NCBI GenBank assembly: GCA_017163975.1
Contig: JAFFSR010000220.1
Span: forward strand, 18,804,001-18,868,000
Reading direction: 5' to 3'
Source: Anastatus disparis
Lineage: Eukaryota > Arthropoda > Insecta > Hymenoptera > Eupelmidae
Length of the DNA stretch: 64,000 nt
Shown: in pieces, positions 21,975 to 36,400 of the stretch
How positions within the stretch are numbered: the stretch's first letter is position 1
Layout: every line of letters starts with the position of its first letter
The notes under the pieces: model-generated
Told to the model about the DNA's origin: nothing
Databases searched by the model: none
Seen by the model: only the letters and a program-made list of their open reading frames with translations
Made by a program: the position numbers and the translations under genes

Positions 21975-24900
21975 TTTTTATTCTTTTTTTTGTTTCTTGC
22001 TAGTTGCTCTTTAGATTTTTGAAAGCAAGGGTTAATTCTTGAAATTTACGAGTGACAAAAGATGTTACAATTTGCACAATGGTTCCTTGTTCTTTTTGAG
22101 CCCTAAACTTCGTTGGCGCTTACACATCAAAAGTCACCAAAAAGTCTATTGTTCATTGTATGGATTATGGTGGATCATTTTACTTTTACCATCAAACTTA
22201 TAAAAAAAACAAGATTAAAAAAATTAATTTTCTAAATTCATATACATTATAACCTGTCAATCTCGATCACTTATACGTCAAATTTAAAAATTCTGACATA
22301 AAAACGTATTTGATTTTCAATATTTAATTAAATTTCCGTCTATCTTCAAAATGATAAAATGTAGCTTTAAGCAGTTGCTTTCCAGCCAAAGCTTTATTGC
22401 TACAGACTGTTCTCCATTTTATTCCACCTTCACGCATAGCTTCCAACATTTTTCCTAGACATATACAATGAGGCGCTCAACCTTATTAAAAGTAATAAGA
22501 ATACACGAGCGAGTCATTAGCAAAGCCTCTTTAAAGCAAGATTCTACGGTGTATAAGAGAAAGAGAAAGCTTTACATTCATTTAAGGACACTGGAAAATT
22601 GAAGAAGATAGTTCAAGCGAGCTTTAGAGAAGAAAGGCGCATATATATCCGTAATGTAACGAAAAGCCTTTTGACGTTAGATGTACATGCATGTGCACAG
22701 GAAGGGCTGGCGAATACTTGAATTTCGATCGACGTGTCAATGCGTGGGGGTCACGGATGCATATGTGTTCATATGTGCATAACCAAACGTATGCATACGC
22801 GTCTCTATATTTTTTCTCGGTCTTTCCTCCCTCTTTGCACGTACGACTGCACTTTCAAGCTCTCCCTCATTTCTCTTTTTTTTTTAAATATTTTTCTCTA
22901 GGCAACTGTATTGATGGAATTTTCAGGGCTAAACTTATGTATGATATTTATGAGTTTTTATTTCAAACCACTGTATCTTTAATATTGGATTTTAAAAAAT
23001 TTAAATTATTGTATTAGAATAAAGCACATTTTTAAAAACGTTAAAGTATTATCTGTTCAATATTTCTATAGAATAAAATGCTACAAAAATATCAGAGCAA
23101 TTTATCTGTAATGCAAATTGACAAAAATACGAAGAATATTGGCATTACTTCAATAGTCATTTTTCAATAATATAAAAATGAGATAATATATTTTGATATT
23201 CTAATAAAATTGAAGTAATATTACAATTCAGAAGTATCGTTTGCCAATATCGTGAAGCAATATTGCTTCATTCCAACAAGTTTATTTAAAATTAAATTTT
23301 TAACATTTCTATAATATTCAGTACTGCAGAAAAAATATAATGCCATCATATTGCGGAAATTTTATTTTATCTTTTATCAGCTAATAATAAAAGTTTATTC
23401 AAGAAATTTCATTCACGAATTCTTTATCATTATAAGATCAAATCAATTTGATTATCTAAAGAATTGAAATCAATAAAAAACAAGTTTATTACGAATATTG
23501 TTAAGAAACAAAGTTTCTTTAAAATTCTTTCAGTCTACGTGTTTTGCTCGTAGACTTCTGACGTTTGCACTTGGTTGTAACGACGTTTGATGCATAGCAT
23601 GCATTCGCCTTCTTTCTTCCTCTTTTACCCTTACTACTTACACTTGCATAACTGCATCCATGTGAGCTTCTGCATCGCATGACTTTGTGCCACACGTACA
23701 TACCTATTTAAGAGAATGCATACGTACTCTCTCCATATGTATATAAACGTACGTGTGAGTGAGTTAAAGAGCCGGAGGTGTGGAACGAGATGAGGAGGAA
23801 GCTGAAGGGTAGTTTTAGGTGTATATATATACATACACGTATATATATATAGGAAGTAAGCGAAACAGAGTGTGTAGTGTAGGGTCGCAGTAGAGTAGGA
23901 GAACGTCTAGACAGACCAGAGAGGAGAGAGAAGAGAGGAGAATGCGCTTGGTTTGTACGCGTGGCGCGTTGCAGTTGCATGTATTGCACACTGGCTGCGC
24001 GCGCGCTCGCTCGTCACGACGTCGTTTTCAAAGCTTGAAGGAGGGTTCTCTCTCTCTTTATTTCTCACATACAAACAAGAAAGAGAAAGAAAGAAAATTG
24101 TATGCATCTTCTATGTTGTAATAGTGCAAGAGAGAGAAGGAGAGGGAAAAAATAAAGAAACTCGTTGTTTCTACTATGTCTTGGTATAAGTGAGCTACTG
24201 CAACTACTACTCTTACTCTTGTTCTCTTAAGCTCGTTTCTGGATGTACAGGCTAAGTAGAAAACTTTTAAATTTACAGAAGCTGTTTACGTGAGAGCTTT
24301 TTTTATATATTGATTTCAAATATCATTTTTATGATGAGATACGTAGGACCAATTACGACGCTATTATTTAGAATGTTACTAGGACTTCAGAATTAAAGTA
24401 ACACAGGATTGTCTATTTAATTTATTTAACATAATGTTAAAAATGTACCAAAACAATACTTTAAAAAATGTTAATTGCGATGAGTTTCACAAATTAAATG
24501 TATTATTTAACTATATATATATACAACCAATTTAGTTTGTCCACCCAGATGAAAATTTTAAAAACTAATTAGCTCTTTATTTCAGCCACATTAATGTTAT
24601 AATTATAGTCTTATGGCTAGAAGTCGATTCTATTATTGATACACATAATTACTTTGTGTAAATTGGAACTCAATTTTTTTTAAACTCAAATTATATCCTA
24701 TAATTAATCCTAAATACAATAGTAATGAAACAATCTTTAGTATAAAAAAATTATCGATCCAGATACAATGACAATAATAAAGACAATTTATGTTCAGCAA
24801 CCAATTTTTGACCGCGTGATTTTATTTCATCTTTTTTGTATTTAATTTTTTTCATGCTTAATTTCCACTGTATTTATATTCTAATTACATTTTATTTAAC

Positions 24901-26312
24901 ATATGACAAGATAAAGTAATGTTACAATCAAGTAAATTGTACTATGACAATATCTCATCCCTGATTTAGTTAATTGTATGAAAATTTAAAGCATATTGCT
25001 TCACTTTACTGTTACCAAGGACATTAGCTTCATTTAATTCCAGCTCAACAATTTCCGCAAACTATTTAATTTTAAAGTTGACTGTACGTCCGGAAAAAAA
25101 CTTAAGTGTAGAATAACAGACACACACTCACTCTTGCGCACGTAGTTACCTTATACACATATTACCATACATCGACAGAGCAAGCAGCTGGACAGTAGAC
25201 CGAGTTAGACAAAACTAGCCTGCTTTTTTTTTCACGAACGTTGGTTTGAAGGGAAGAATATGAAGCGAGAAAGGGAAGGGAAGCCCGTTTTTTTTTTATT
25301 TTCTTCAACGTTGCATGCCTGTAATGAGCGAGTGTATACGCTTACATTTCAAGCAAAGTTCCCGACAGCATGAAACGAGACACTGGAAATTTTTCTCTCA
25401 AGCGTTGAAGCTGGGATTATGAATTACGTCGCGGAATTGAGGAGAACAATTCTGTCTTGCTTTCTTCATATCTCTCCTATACTTTTCCTTATCATTTCTT
25501 TTTATTTTCATTCACGTTTTTGCTTTATTGTTCCTCGTCGGGATGCGTATTTGACGTAATTTAATTTTACATAAATTTATTAAAGAATGTTTTGTTCAAT
25601 TGTAACAATAAAATTTTTGTTCTTAATTGAAAAGTTGATTATTGTTTCTAATTGATTTAAAAATAACATATATCATTTAACTTCAGTATGTAAAATATAA
25701 TTGCTAAATATTTTTGTAACATTCTCTCAATATTAAAAACATTCTGTACTTTTAGCAATCTCGTATCAATTAGTTTCCTACTGTACAATTTCAGAGGTAT
25801 GTTCATTAAAAACTTTATACATGAATACTATTTCAAATTCAAGTCTATTATGAGAAATATGTTTAAAAAAAAATTGAAGCAAATTGTATCATACTGGGTA
25901 CATAAAATTATTTCAAATTAAATATAAAAAATATTTTCTTAATCTAAGAAGAGTCACTAATTTAATTTGCATTTATTAATGTTGATGTTGTTTATATTAT
26001 TATATAACCATAATATTTAATAAAATAATTATTTAGTTATCAGTAAATAATGTTTATTTTTTAATACTATTTTTGTAATTTTATTTAAAGATAAAACTGT
26101 AATCTATCATCCGATTTTCTTTCGGAAATCAATCTTCTCTTCTTCGTCTTTACCATATACAGCTCACCTCGCAAAGTTCTCTCAGTGAATCTATACCCTA
26201 CTTCGAGCACTTTCCTTAATCAAGGCTCCTAATCTTGCCTAGCCAACTAAAAATTTTCTATCCGTTCCTTCGCAAAATCTGTTCAAACTACAAGGAAATC
26301 GCGCGAGGCAGT

Positions 26313-26330
26313 AGCAGCAGCAGCAGCAGC
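26313..26330. repeat. (AGC)6 trinucleotide run
   Basis: Six AGC units. No convincing ORF crosses it, so a coding polyglutamine or polyserine tract is not supported. Confidence 0.85.
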
Positions 26331-26448
26331 TTGCACCTTTAACGTTGAGCTTTAATTAATTCCGTCCAGAAATTCGATTAAGGAAAACTTGCAGCCTTGA
26401 GTTTACGTCCCATGGATTTTACGGCTAGTCGATAGACACTCACATAAT

Positions 26449-26467
26449 ACACACACACACACACACA
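26449..26467. repeat. (AC)n microsatellite
   Basis: AC run, followed to about 26500 by ACGC/ATAC variants. Confidence 0.85.
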
Positions 26468-28127
26468 TATACGCACACGCATACCCACGCACACATATAC
26501 ATAAAGGAGTTTAATAGGTATAAAGCTACCGCGAAGACGAGAAGCCATTCTCCCTTTAGGGACTACCGTTTGTACCTTCCTTATACCAGAGTGAGGATAC
26601 CCAGGCTCAATAAAGGCTTAAGCTCTTGCATCTCATATTCGATTTCAAGTTTACTATATATCTGCTTCTGGCCAAACCTTGACAAAGCCTTGTGGATGCA
26701 TGAATATCGCCCGCTATATGGTTTATGGATGAAGGTGTTTGTTTTATGGAGAAAAAATATTCGATTAAGAGAAGATGAATGTGACTAAGATGAGTTTTTT
26801 TGTTGTTTTTACTCGGGAAGATGTAAGGAACTGAGATTGACGTTAACGCAACTTGATAGATCGGATTTTTTTTTGTTAGCTTTGATGGGTGTATTTTTCC
26901 TTAGATACCTAAGAGGGTTTTTTTTTTATTTTTTATCAAAGAGATCTTTCAAAGATGTATCGGTAATGTTCTGAAAAATACCTTTTGAATTGCAAATGAG
27001 ACTGTTGGTATAATTAGATTAAAATACATTTATTCATGGTGAATCATAAATTCATATGCGCAATAATAAACTCATCCATTAAATTATTCATTTGCTCCTC
27101 TGCAAACATTAATAATAAGTTTTCAAGAAAAGCATTCGACGCACTAATTTTCCAACATACTGAAATCTGTCCTTCTAATGACAAAATTTAACAGCTTTAA
27201 TAGAAACAACTTTTACGCGGTCGTTCGAGCAAATTTCTAAAAATCCTCTTTGCTTTTAGTAGTTTCGCGTCTAATTATAACGTACAACGTACAGGTACCA
27301 TCGCATGCGTGTTTTCATCCTGTACAGAAGAGCAAATTTCAAGGGGCTCAGCGAGAAAAGGAATATTAGTTAAAAGCGTTGGTAAAACGCATTTCTCGGA
27401 GACCTATATTTAATAACGCGCTGGAGAATAGCGGCGATTATGTGGTACCATTCTTAAACCCCCCCTGTCGTAAACTCGCAAGCGTATACGTAGTGTTTCG
27501 TTGCGCTTTTACTAAAATTCGTCCTATATAAGCTTGCATGATGCGCATTTGCGAATTGTCGGGATATGAAAGATGCTCTAACGTAGAGTTTTAAGAGAAT
27601 GCAAATTTAAAATGTATAGATTTAATTGAAAGATTCAAATTTAAAAGGAAAAGGAATTTGTTATTCAGTAGAAGTATATCAATTGATGTAAAACTAATTT
27701 GGTGTTATTAAGTTTTTTATTCATAACATTCATCTGTGTCTAATATATTTAATGGATGATGGTCAAGTAAACAATTTCGTGTCCAAAACGTATATACTGA
27801 TTAGAAAAGTTAAATGACTAAGGAACTGACTAAAAACTGGTTGCCACATAATATTACCAGAAACTAGCCATGAAATGAATATACGATACTCAAAATTCTT
27901 ACACACCTACTACATATGCGTATATTGTACGTGAATGCAAGCAATACTTTAATGTGGTCGACGGCAAGTATTGCAAACCCTAAAATATTAAGGTATAAAA
28001 ATATGAGATTTTAGTAGGTTATTTATCTTCATGATGTAAAGTATGTAATCTTAAATTTTTATTTCATTCCAGTAAAGGCAAACGATAATGTTACTTTGGT
28101 ATTTAAGGTTAAATTTGTAATACAAAT

Positions 28128-28240
28128 AGTAGCCAACAGTTGATCTTTACTATTTGTTAACCAAATTTCCTATATTCTTTAATATAGTAAAACTGGTTAT
28201 CGACCGATGCCTGCTTCGAACTGGTCATCTATTGGCTACT
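28128..28240. mobile_element. Short element with AGTAGCCAA inverted ends
   Basis: AGTAGCCAACAG at 28128-28139 is mirrored by CTATTGGCTACT at 28229-28240 (one mismatch in 12). Inside, ACTGGTTA motifs recur, and related ACTGGTT/ACCAG motifs occur within 400 bp on both sides. Probably an old non-autonomous element; the target duplication is unclear. Confidence 0.4.
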
Positions 28241-31200
28241 TAGACAATTCGACTGGTTAAATTTCTACCAGTTTCTTATTTCAACTATTTTGACATGACA
28301 TCTTTAATTAATATAGATCTGCCATTATTTAATGATAAGTTATTCTTTGAAAGTAACTTTTAAATTGCTTTTCACTCTTTATAATCAAGAAAGTTATTTA
28401 AAATAAATAAACATAAAAGAAATAAATTTTAAATTACAATAGAAATATATTAAAATAAATAAATAATAATTAATTGGTTTACATTATTTAAAATTTTGAA
28501 ATTCGCATTGTAAGTTATTTTAATATTTAGTGAAATGAGTTATTTTATTTTCAGGTTAAAATTAACTTACGTGAAAAAAAAAACATTAATGAAAAAGAAT
28601 AATGGCTCAGTATCGCGCGCAAAAGAAAATTGAGAAACAGAAAAAGGGAAAGCGTAACATAAATCGTAGGAAAAACACAAACAACGAAACTCATAGGAAA
28701 TGCTCACACGTACACATTTGTATGAAAATAAAAAGCCAGACCCCCATGCGTAACGCAACTACATTTCAGTGATTTAATTATTTTAAGGGTAACAAATTTA
28801 TTTACTTTCCCTTACCCTCCTCACTCTCCTCTGATAAAAAGCTTCGTGTACGGAAGAACGATTCGTTATGCAGATGCGTGTATAGGTGTGTACATAAATA
28901 TATATATATATATATACGCATATGTGTATGAATCCTTCCTTTTTCATATTTCAAGCCGTAATCTGAACGCATTCGCGAATGTGAAATTTCATTTCGTTAA
29001 GCTGAATTCACTTTCTCTCTTTCTCTGTCTCTCTTTTTCTCTCACTATGAGACTTCTTCCGCCGACGCCGACGCCCGTAGGCGATAACGAATGTTGGCGG
29101 CATAAGATTCCCAAGGGATGAGTCCCGCGAAACGTTGTCTAGGGATAAAATGATAAAATATAATAATAAAAAAAGAAATAATAATGCAAGAGAAAACTCA
29201 AGGTTCCGAGGAACGAACGAAAGTGAATTACGATAATTTTTATCAGAGTGCTGCTTTCTATTCTGTCTTTCTTTTGCTTTTGTCATTATCTAGAAATCAT
29301 GTTCTTTTTTTATTGTAGCTATTTGTTCAAATGGATATACAAAGAGTTTTTTTTTATTTTTAACGATAATGATTTGCTAATTAGCCATTAAATAATGGGA
29401 AACATAATACTTATTAAAGCTTAAATTAAGAGAATATAAAATATCGACATTACAGTTTTCTAGATTTTTTATTCTTAACCCTAAAGTTTTAAAAATATCT
29501 TTATATTACTTCCTTCCATTTTAACTAATAAAAAGCATAATATAGAGATATCTCAGAAAATATTTGAATAAAAATTGAAAATTTGGGAAACTGCAATGTC
29601 GATAACTATACATAAATCATACACCTTATTACTATCGCCTTAAAAAAAGGTAAAAATAATGTTATTAAATTTTTGTTTTTGTTTAAACGTCAATTTTGTA
29701 TCTATGAATCAATTACATTATATTTTTAATTAAAAAATCGATTTTATTTCTAATAAAGTAACACTTTAACTTATGAACGAATATGTATGTATGAAAATGT
29801 AAACAAGCATCAGCAGTTACAATGATCAAGTAATTTACAAGGTATACAAACCCGTTAAAAATTTCCTATCAATTTGATTGAATTTCATACAATTTCGATT
29901 TTGTCATTCGCTCGAGTGCTCGAAATTAAATGTTAAATTTCGAAACGAATAATTTTAATTATTTACTTTTCCCTTTTTTTCCAAGCCCAAATTTCATATT
30001 ATTTTGAAATAATTATTCACGTTAAAATATCAATTAATTTTACAATATAATAATAAAAGCACTTAAAATAATTTCGGAATCATATACTACGTCATTAAAA
30101 ACAACTATATGCAAATTCGTTCATTTTCCATATCAAAACACAAATGTTTGCATTACCTAAATGCATAAACATTCACATGGCTATTAAATATCATAGGTTT
30201 GAATAATAATTTATGTGTTTCTTTTTTATTTTCATTCATTTAATTGCATATTAGCTTGCTCTATAAAGTTAATTATTGTTTTATGATCTTTTGGCTTCTG
30301 GATTTCTAACAATTAAATACACCAAACTTAATTGTATCAATACTTTACAAATGTTAAATAATAATGGGAAAATAATATGTTTATATTTTATTGTCCCAAA
30401 TAATATTATTATATTTTATTTTGCCGTTATGTTTTTATTTATGTAATTTTCAACATGATCTATCTTTATTAGTTTATTAATTAATACTTAATGAGTGTAA
30501 TGATAATTATTATTTGTTTAAAAAACATTTTCTAACTACCATGCAACAAGTATTAATTAACAATATATGTTGCTCAAGAGCTGTATTTATTGATCTAACC
30601 CGAGTTAATACATAAAAAAAAATATTTTCCATTTAAATGTATCTCTTATAATGCAAATATATCAAAAAGAGGCGTGATAAAATTTCTATAACATCGTTAA
30701 AGTTTTAAAATGATCATATGGATAAAAAATAACCTTTTTGGCATATTAACTTATTTTCAATCAAAAAATTCTAAAAAATTTATCAAAGAGCAATAAAATT
30801 TTTTTATTTTAATAATTTACTTTCTTTGATCATTTTTCATTAACTTTTGATTTTAAAAATGTCTACGTTCATTTAGGTATTAAAAAGCAATATATTTTTA
30901 TACTGCATGTAAATTGTAACGAAAAAAAATTTTGATATATTAAACGCAAACACTTGCATTCTTGATTAAATTCATGTGCGCATGAATTATACTTTTCGTT
31001 TCATCCTAGCAATCTTAAGTATGAAAGAAAACGATGAGCCGGGCTGCAGACCTTATAAAACTGGCGTGCGCGTTAACCTTTATAGCGTGAAGAATGTTAA
31101 CAAGCCTAACTAAGCAAAAGGAGTTTTACCTTATATACCGGATATTCTTGTGGCGGTATATCCTTTTATTTTTTATTATTTATTTTTGTTTCATTTTCTT

Positions 31201-31653
31201 ATGTATATACTCTTACTCGTTCGGTTCACTACTATGCGCGTATACACAGGCAGCTTTAAAGTATTTTCACGCAGCCAAGCAACGATCGCATCAGAAGTTC
31301 TTAAGTAGGGGGATAATATAATGAGAAGTTACTGAGGGGAAAAAGGGGCCATACTGGATTAGGTAATAAGATAAGCTGAAGATGGCCTTCAAAACCCAGG
31401 AGAGATTTTTCACGCGATTCGTGTCTTTTTTTTTGATTTATTAAAAAAAAATTATATAATTTAATAAATTTGAAGATTATTTAATGTGTTTAAAACTATA
31501 ATTCAGTGCAGTGAAATTTTGACTTTTTAATATTTTTAAAAAACAAATATTTATCAGAGGTATATTAGCGTCTTGAATTTCAAATCTAAAATTCTTTGAT
31601 TAATTAATGCTTAGTTCATCTTGATAAAAGCCAATGCGTTAAATTGAGCTGTC
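28241..31653. other. Non-coding DNA with islands at about 28600-29260 and 31000-31380
   Basis: Same island style as elsewhere, with AT-rich DNA between. AG|GTTAAA at 28553-28556 resembles a joined splice site but has a poor donor. No gene seen. Confidence 0.4.
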
Positions 31654-31853
31654 GAGATCGTCAGTGGCTCGCTCGGTAGAGTGATGGATTCATAATCTCG
31701 AGGTCCCGAGTTCGAATCCCGCTCTCGGTGGTCAATTGATACAAGCACCGCTGTACGTTACATGTGCTTTGTTTACATATACACTGATGACCTCCGTCAC
31801 TAATTAGTATCGAAATGATAGCATGACTACAGTGACGTTAAATAAAAAAAAAT
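31654..31853 (+). mobile_element. tRNA-derived SINE, copy 5
   Basis: Sense orientation with near-intact box A (GTGGCTCGCTCGG) and box B (AGTTCGAATCCCG), and the tail CAGTGACGTTAAATAAAA. One of the best-preserved copies. Confidence 0.88.
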
Positions 31854-33371
31854 TAAATTCATTAATTTTAAGCGGAATGGTATTTATTTTTACAGTATAA
31901 GTTTTCAAGCTTTATGAGATGTCATTATAATAATTAAGAAAAAAATTTTTTTTTAACATTCATGTAGAATTTAATTGTGAATTTTATTGAATACCATTAT
32001 ATATGAAATACTATTTGTGAAACGCAATAATCTAAATAAAATAAAATATGATTGAACCATTTAAATTTTTGCATATTACAACTATATCTTTTTTCATTGT
32101 GAAATACAATCTGAATGCAATAAGAAAATAATCTATTATAACAAAATATTCATTGCGTTATGTTTTTCCATTTATTTCTGGAATGGAATTAATTTTATAT
32201 ACATTATTAAAACTAGTTATTTTTTCAAATTTTAGTTAAATTTTATGAAATTCAGTTTTATAAAGCAATTGTTGCTGAAAGATTAAAACGTTACGTTACA
32301 TTAAAACTTTACGCACCTCATAATGTTGTAACATTTTTTATGTTCCATAACTTGATTCACAAAAAGAAAATTTTAAAAGTCTTGCAAAAAAATAATATTA
32401 ATTAAATCATAGGTAAAGACGGCATTTGAATAGTTATTAAAAGATAAAAAATGCTTTGCAAAACATTTTTCACTTTTCTCTTTTAAAGCAGCAAAGGCTC
32501 GAAGGGTACGTGTCACGCTACGTATTATCAACGGTTATTAAAACAAAGGCATCGTGTTATACATTGTAGTCTCGGGACTTGTAATACCACGGTTGTATAT
32601 ATGCGCAACGTTACATCGCAAACTTTACGATGCGTGTCTGTTAATAGCAACGTATGAAGACATCATGTATATGCACGTCAAATATCGAGCGACGCTGTAA
32701 AAGTTACAAGGGAATATTGTTCACTGATTAATAGACGTAGTATTTTTTTTAAAGTTACGAGCTATTTGCTTTGTTTCAAACAGATTGAGAATTCTAATAG
32801 ATAAACATTGTGTTTAGTTCTGAAGAAGTCAAATTTAAAAAATGGAATTGGAATTTTTCATTATTTTTACTTTTATTTAGTCTTTACCTAGAGTAATAAA
32901 AATAGTACTATGTAATATTCACTTAATTTATGAAATTCTATGTAAAAATAATTAAATATACAAGGTAATACCAGAATTAGTTTATACCTTAGTTTTTTTA
33001 TGCAATCAATTTCTTCTACTATTTCAAAAGAAAATTTTTTTAGCAAATTTTAATATAAAAAATATTTTTTTAGAATCTTACGTGTTGGGAGAAAATTGAG
33101 TTGAGACTTCTACCCTGGGAACTATTAGAAAAGAAAGCAGACTTTTTTTAAAAAATATTTATACTAGAAAGATTTTTTTTGTTGAAAGATGCATGGTTTA
33201 ACTTTTTCATTGAAATCAAACGCTTAATAAAATAATTTTAAATATTATCAATCGTTTTATAAATGACAAAGTATAAACTAATTTTTGGACATCTTTGTAC
33301 ATTTATACAATTTTGTCTACTATGTTTGCAAATTTTACTTATTACTTATTTAAATATATATATCTAAATAT
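31854..33371. other. AT-rich non-coding DNA before ratchet point 2
   Basis: A small CpG-richer patch at 32500-32700. Nothing else supported. Confidence 0.4.
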
Positions 33372-33399
33372 TTCTTTTTTCTTTCTGTTTCAGGTAAGT
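33372..33399 (+). promoter_or_regulatory. Candidate recursive splice site (ratchet point) 2
   Basis: A pyrimidine tract (TTCTTTTTTCTTTCTGTTTCAG) is followed at once by GTAAGT. AG is at 33392-33393 and the donor at 33394-33399. It has the same form and strand as the site at 2846/2847, about 30.5 kb upstream. A second GTAAGT lies at 33433-33438, so a 39-nt cryptic exon (33394-33432) could be defined downstream, as described for recursive-splice exons. Confidence 0.68.
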
Positions 33400-33438
33400 T
33401 GCAATAAAAACTACATAGAGTTACCCTTTTAAGTAAGT

Positions 33439-36400
33439 CCAAACATAAGAGATACTTTTACTTTTTTTCAATAGAGTAATACAGACAATATTCGTAATGA
33501 ACATATTCTTAATCCATACATAAATTAAGTATCGTTTGTAAACAATTATTTCTTATTTACCGTAGTCTCGTAAATTTTGCTATAATAGCTATTTTTGTAA
33601 TAGAAAACTTCATTCACGTAAATAATTAATTTTCAAAATTCATCTAGGCACTGTCACCGATGGAATTTTTTCAACCCATTTTGATAATTTAAATAGCAAT
33701 TTATTTACCTGGTTCGAGGTTTTAAAAATAGAAAATCAATAAGTAATTTTGATTGACCTCAAAGTAATCCAAGGATATTCTACATTATATTTCCTGTCTT
33801 ACCCATCAAACTTGATAGGATTATTATACGGAAAAGGGCTTCCACGGTATGGTTTATCGAGAGCGTGTTCTAGCAGCTCATCAGAGAATCTCTGGGATGG
33901 CAACAAATTGGATGTTAAACGATGAAAATTGGTCGATTACGATATATAACAGCCAAAGCCCCGCTTTTCCATAAAACCAAAGTCTTCATTGCCTCTGAGA
34001 TTGTATAAAGTTAATCGATCACTTGTCGTTCCGCTCTTAGTTACCTAATAATGACAAAAAGATTAAAAACTCATTTTCATAGGGATCACAACTTATTCAA
34101 TTTAATAAATCTTATTTTATTAATTTGCTTATCTTATTATTACACTATTATCGTTTAATAATTTTATTAGTATTCAATATTGTAATCCTTTTATATATCT
34201 AGGACAATGAAATCTATAGAAAATAGGAATGAGAAATTTTAGAGTTTATTATACTTTTTATACATTTGAAAATTTTTATTTCATAGAAAATTAAACTAGC
34301 GGATATAGAAAATTTGAAAGTATAATAATTATTACAAAAATTTAGAAAATTATTTAAATATATAAACTTTAAAAATAACAATTTATTGTTTTTTCTACTT
34401 TTCATCTAAATAATATATTGTACAAATAAATAGGTTCATTTTTTTAAAATTAAAAAATAGTTTTGCTCGCATAGATTATTTAATATTAATTTATTCTCAG
34501 CCAACATTTTATTCAAAAGTTCAAGGATGTTCCTTTGAGAATTTTATTTTATAAAGATTAAATATTTTTTTACTTTCTTTCAACATTATTCAAATACATA
34601 TAAGCACTATATATGTGTAATTTTAATCAAAAAGTTTCATAAAGCACGAAGCTTTTTGACGACGATTACTATGCTTACTAAACCAAGAGTAAACTGTAAT
34701 CGAAATTCATGCTCGAATTTCTCATCCAGTACGATGTCTGATTAGAATATTGCTTACTATATATACAGAAAAGGAAAATGAAGTAAAAAAAAAAAAGGTA
34801 GATTCTAAAAGTAAGGACAAACCAGTTAACGACTTAATGATAGGCAAGCAGGAAAGAGGTTGTAAGGATGATCCTACTTTCTCTGAAAATCTTCATCTTC
34901 TCTTAAAGGTGTAAGGAGACAACGAGATTAGTGGCTAATGCGTTTAGGACGATGTGCATTAGGTTTCCTTGAGCGCTATAAGGAAAGGTACTCTTCTTCT
35001 TCTCTCTATATATATTAAGTCAGGAAGTGAATATAAGAGGAGAAAGTGGATAAGATAGTATTGAACGCGCTACGATTAACTTTCCTCCCTTTTTTTTTTT
35101 AAAGAGAATCTTGTATACCTATACGTACAGAGATGTATATAAAGTTTGAAGATAGGGTTTGCTGACCCTTTAGTGGAAACTTTCTTGGCCGGATGCTGCT
35201 CTAGCTAAGTCGAGACCGTTGATCTAAAGTGAAGTCAGTTGAAAAACTTGGGTAGGAAAGCTTTGACCCGTATATATTCATTACTAAGAGCATCAGCCCT
35301 TCATGTTTACAGTTTTTTTTCTCTCTCTCTTTTATCACGCTTGATGAAATACTAATTGAGCGTTAAAAAGCTGATATATTATTATATTGAGATACTTCCT
35401 ACCAAACTTGTAAATTAATTCTCGAATAGTTTTATTGAAATTAATTAAGAGTCTTTTTAAGAAATTTTATTAGTTTTTAAAATAACATTCATTAAAAATT
35501 AATCAAAGAAAAATCAAGTTATATTATTGAATTGAACGTCGCATCAATTCTTTAGAAAAACCATATAATAATAACATTTGTATCTCAACAATACGAAAAT
35601 ATACTTTTTGCCAATAAATTTTAAACAATACATTCAACGTTAAATGCAGCGATGCATCAAAATCAATTTTCTAAACTAAACAAAAGAAACATTCCTTTTT
35701 TTTTCTCTTTCATCCTATTTTATTTTATTTTTATTTTTATTTTTTTTTCAAAACGTCCATCGCAATGTACAATATCCTAAAGGTTCGCTAACGAAATTTC
35801 GCGGTACGATTGAGTCTGTTGAGAGAGAGAGTACATATAAAACACAAGAGTCAGTGGGTATGGTAACTCCCTCTACAAAATCCCCGCAGGAAACAAAGAA
35901 AAAAAAAAAAAAAGCCTCTGCACGCATTCGATTTTTCTTTTAACCCCTTTGCTCTCTTTTCACCAAACATACGTGAAAAATAAGTATATAGATAGAACTG
36001 CATGGTATTTGACGTTTACAAATAAAAAATAAAAAAAAGAGAGAAAGTTAGGGTTGCACAGACCACGCGTACAAAGAAAATGTCTACGCGTATACAGTAG
36101 TTAGACGTATTACGCGGGCCCTTCAATAGGTTTGGCCGTGCTAAAACGACGTGTTTCAGAAGCCGTCTGGGCTTTCCCTATTATAGATCCTTTTTACGTA
36201 CACGCTCTCTTGGCCCTTCTATTACACTTTTACACGCATATGTGTATATCCTTTATCTCTTCGTTATACACTTTTTTCTTCTTCTTTTTTTCCTCACTCA
36301 TTAACTTCCCTATGCTAAAAGTTACGCACAATGTAACTCAAAGGGTGAAAAGAGAGCGCCTTGGTCTGAAAATTTATTTTAGCCATCTCATTCCTTTTCG

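Larger units (their letters stand above)
21975..28127. other. Long stretch of alternating AT-rich DNA and CpG/GA-rich islands
   Basis: Islands at about 22380-22860, 23520-24260, 25080-25560, 26110-26900 and 27220-27560 carry GA/CT runs, TATATA tracts, CGCG and CA repeats. Their ORFs are low complexity and overlap on both strands. No exon with good splice sites was seen. Confidence 0.4.

Noticed and set aside
28540..28560. TTTATTTTCAG|GTTAAA as a third plus-strand ratchet point
   Set aside because: Good acceptor but poor donor (GTTAAA rather than GTRAGT).
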